The position numbers were made by a program, and so were the translations under genes. The notes beneath the pieces are model-generated. The model saw only the letters and a program-made list of their open reading frames with translations. It was not told the DNA's origin and made no database searches. Of a DNA stretch of 64,000 bases, positions 63,831 to 64,000 are shown in pieces. The DNA is from Styela clava (lineage: Eukaryota; Chordata; Ascidiacea; Stolidobranchia; Styelidae), in assembly GCF_964204865.1 (NCBI RefSeq), contig NC_135259.1, forward strand, positions 12,596,974 through 12,660,973, written 5' to 3'. Position 1 is the stretch's first letter; the number at the start of each line of letters is the position of its first letter.

Positions 63831-64000
63831 CAAGGTTGTCGGCTCCGCGGACCACAAATTTATTTTTTCATTGTTCGCGGGCCACAATAGTGCCAAGAAT
63901 AGGTAAACAGTGCAATACAAACTAAACAGTTTTATTGTGCAAACACATAGTTATCAGACATAGCCATCCCAGGCTAATGGAATCCGCATTCGCCTTTCAG
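63831..64000. mobile_element. hAT-like element end, cut by the window edge
   Basis: CAGGGTGGTCCAAGGTTGTC followed by GGCTCCGCGGACCAC and TTCGCGGGCCACAATAG is a typical hAT terminal region. The element may continue past the window, where a transposase could lie. Confidence 0.55.

Overview
The window looks like AT-rich nuclear DNA of an animal, most likely an ascidian tunicate. The evidence is small exons in GT-AG introns of a few hundred bases to about 1.4 kb, animal extracellular domains (secreted phospholipase A2, astacin, thrombospondin type-1, VCBS/FG-GAP, contactin-associated-type fibrinogen-like), and many short non-autonomous DNA transposons. The membrane-anchored astacin plus thrombospondin-repeat architecture resembles the ascidian sperm 'Tast' proteases, as I recall that family. 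The taxon is an inference; no rRNA, tRNA or mitochondrial marker was found. I built the gene models by hand from splice sites and intron phase, so several genes are absent from single-frame reading.

Layout. 1-2.9 kb: no gene seen. 3.0-4.3 kb (+): four-exon secreted phospholipase A2. 5.4-21.8 kb (+): 21-exon type II membrane astacin metalloprotease with five thrombospondin type-1 repeats and a C-terminal VCBS-like region; its introns hold several MITEs. 23.4-31.0 kb: a foldback element whose long inverted arms are built of short repeats carrying an 18-base motif. 31.1-37.2 kb: a diverged tandem duplication with a hAT-like insertion, one intact single-exon SAM methyltransferase (-) and a nearly deleted second copy. 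38.2-44.0 kb (-) and 45.5-49.9 kb (+): head-to-head paralogous 12-exon genes for secreted proteins with a short coiled coil and two contactin-associated-type fibrinogen-like domains. 50.2-53.6 kb and 60.4-63.8 kb: a 3.4 kb direct duplication flanking 56.1-58.5 kb (+), a gene of unknown family with a tandemly duplicated 186-base exon.

Functional links are speculative. The protease and the fibrinogen-like pair are both surface or secreted molecules of types known from ascidian sperm-egg interaction, but nothing here proves co-function. Mobile DNA is abundant: an 8-bp-TSD MITE family with six copies, a second 8-bp-TSD family with two copies, three MITEs flanked by TA, and several hAT-type ends.
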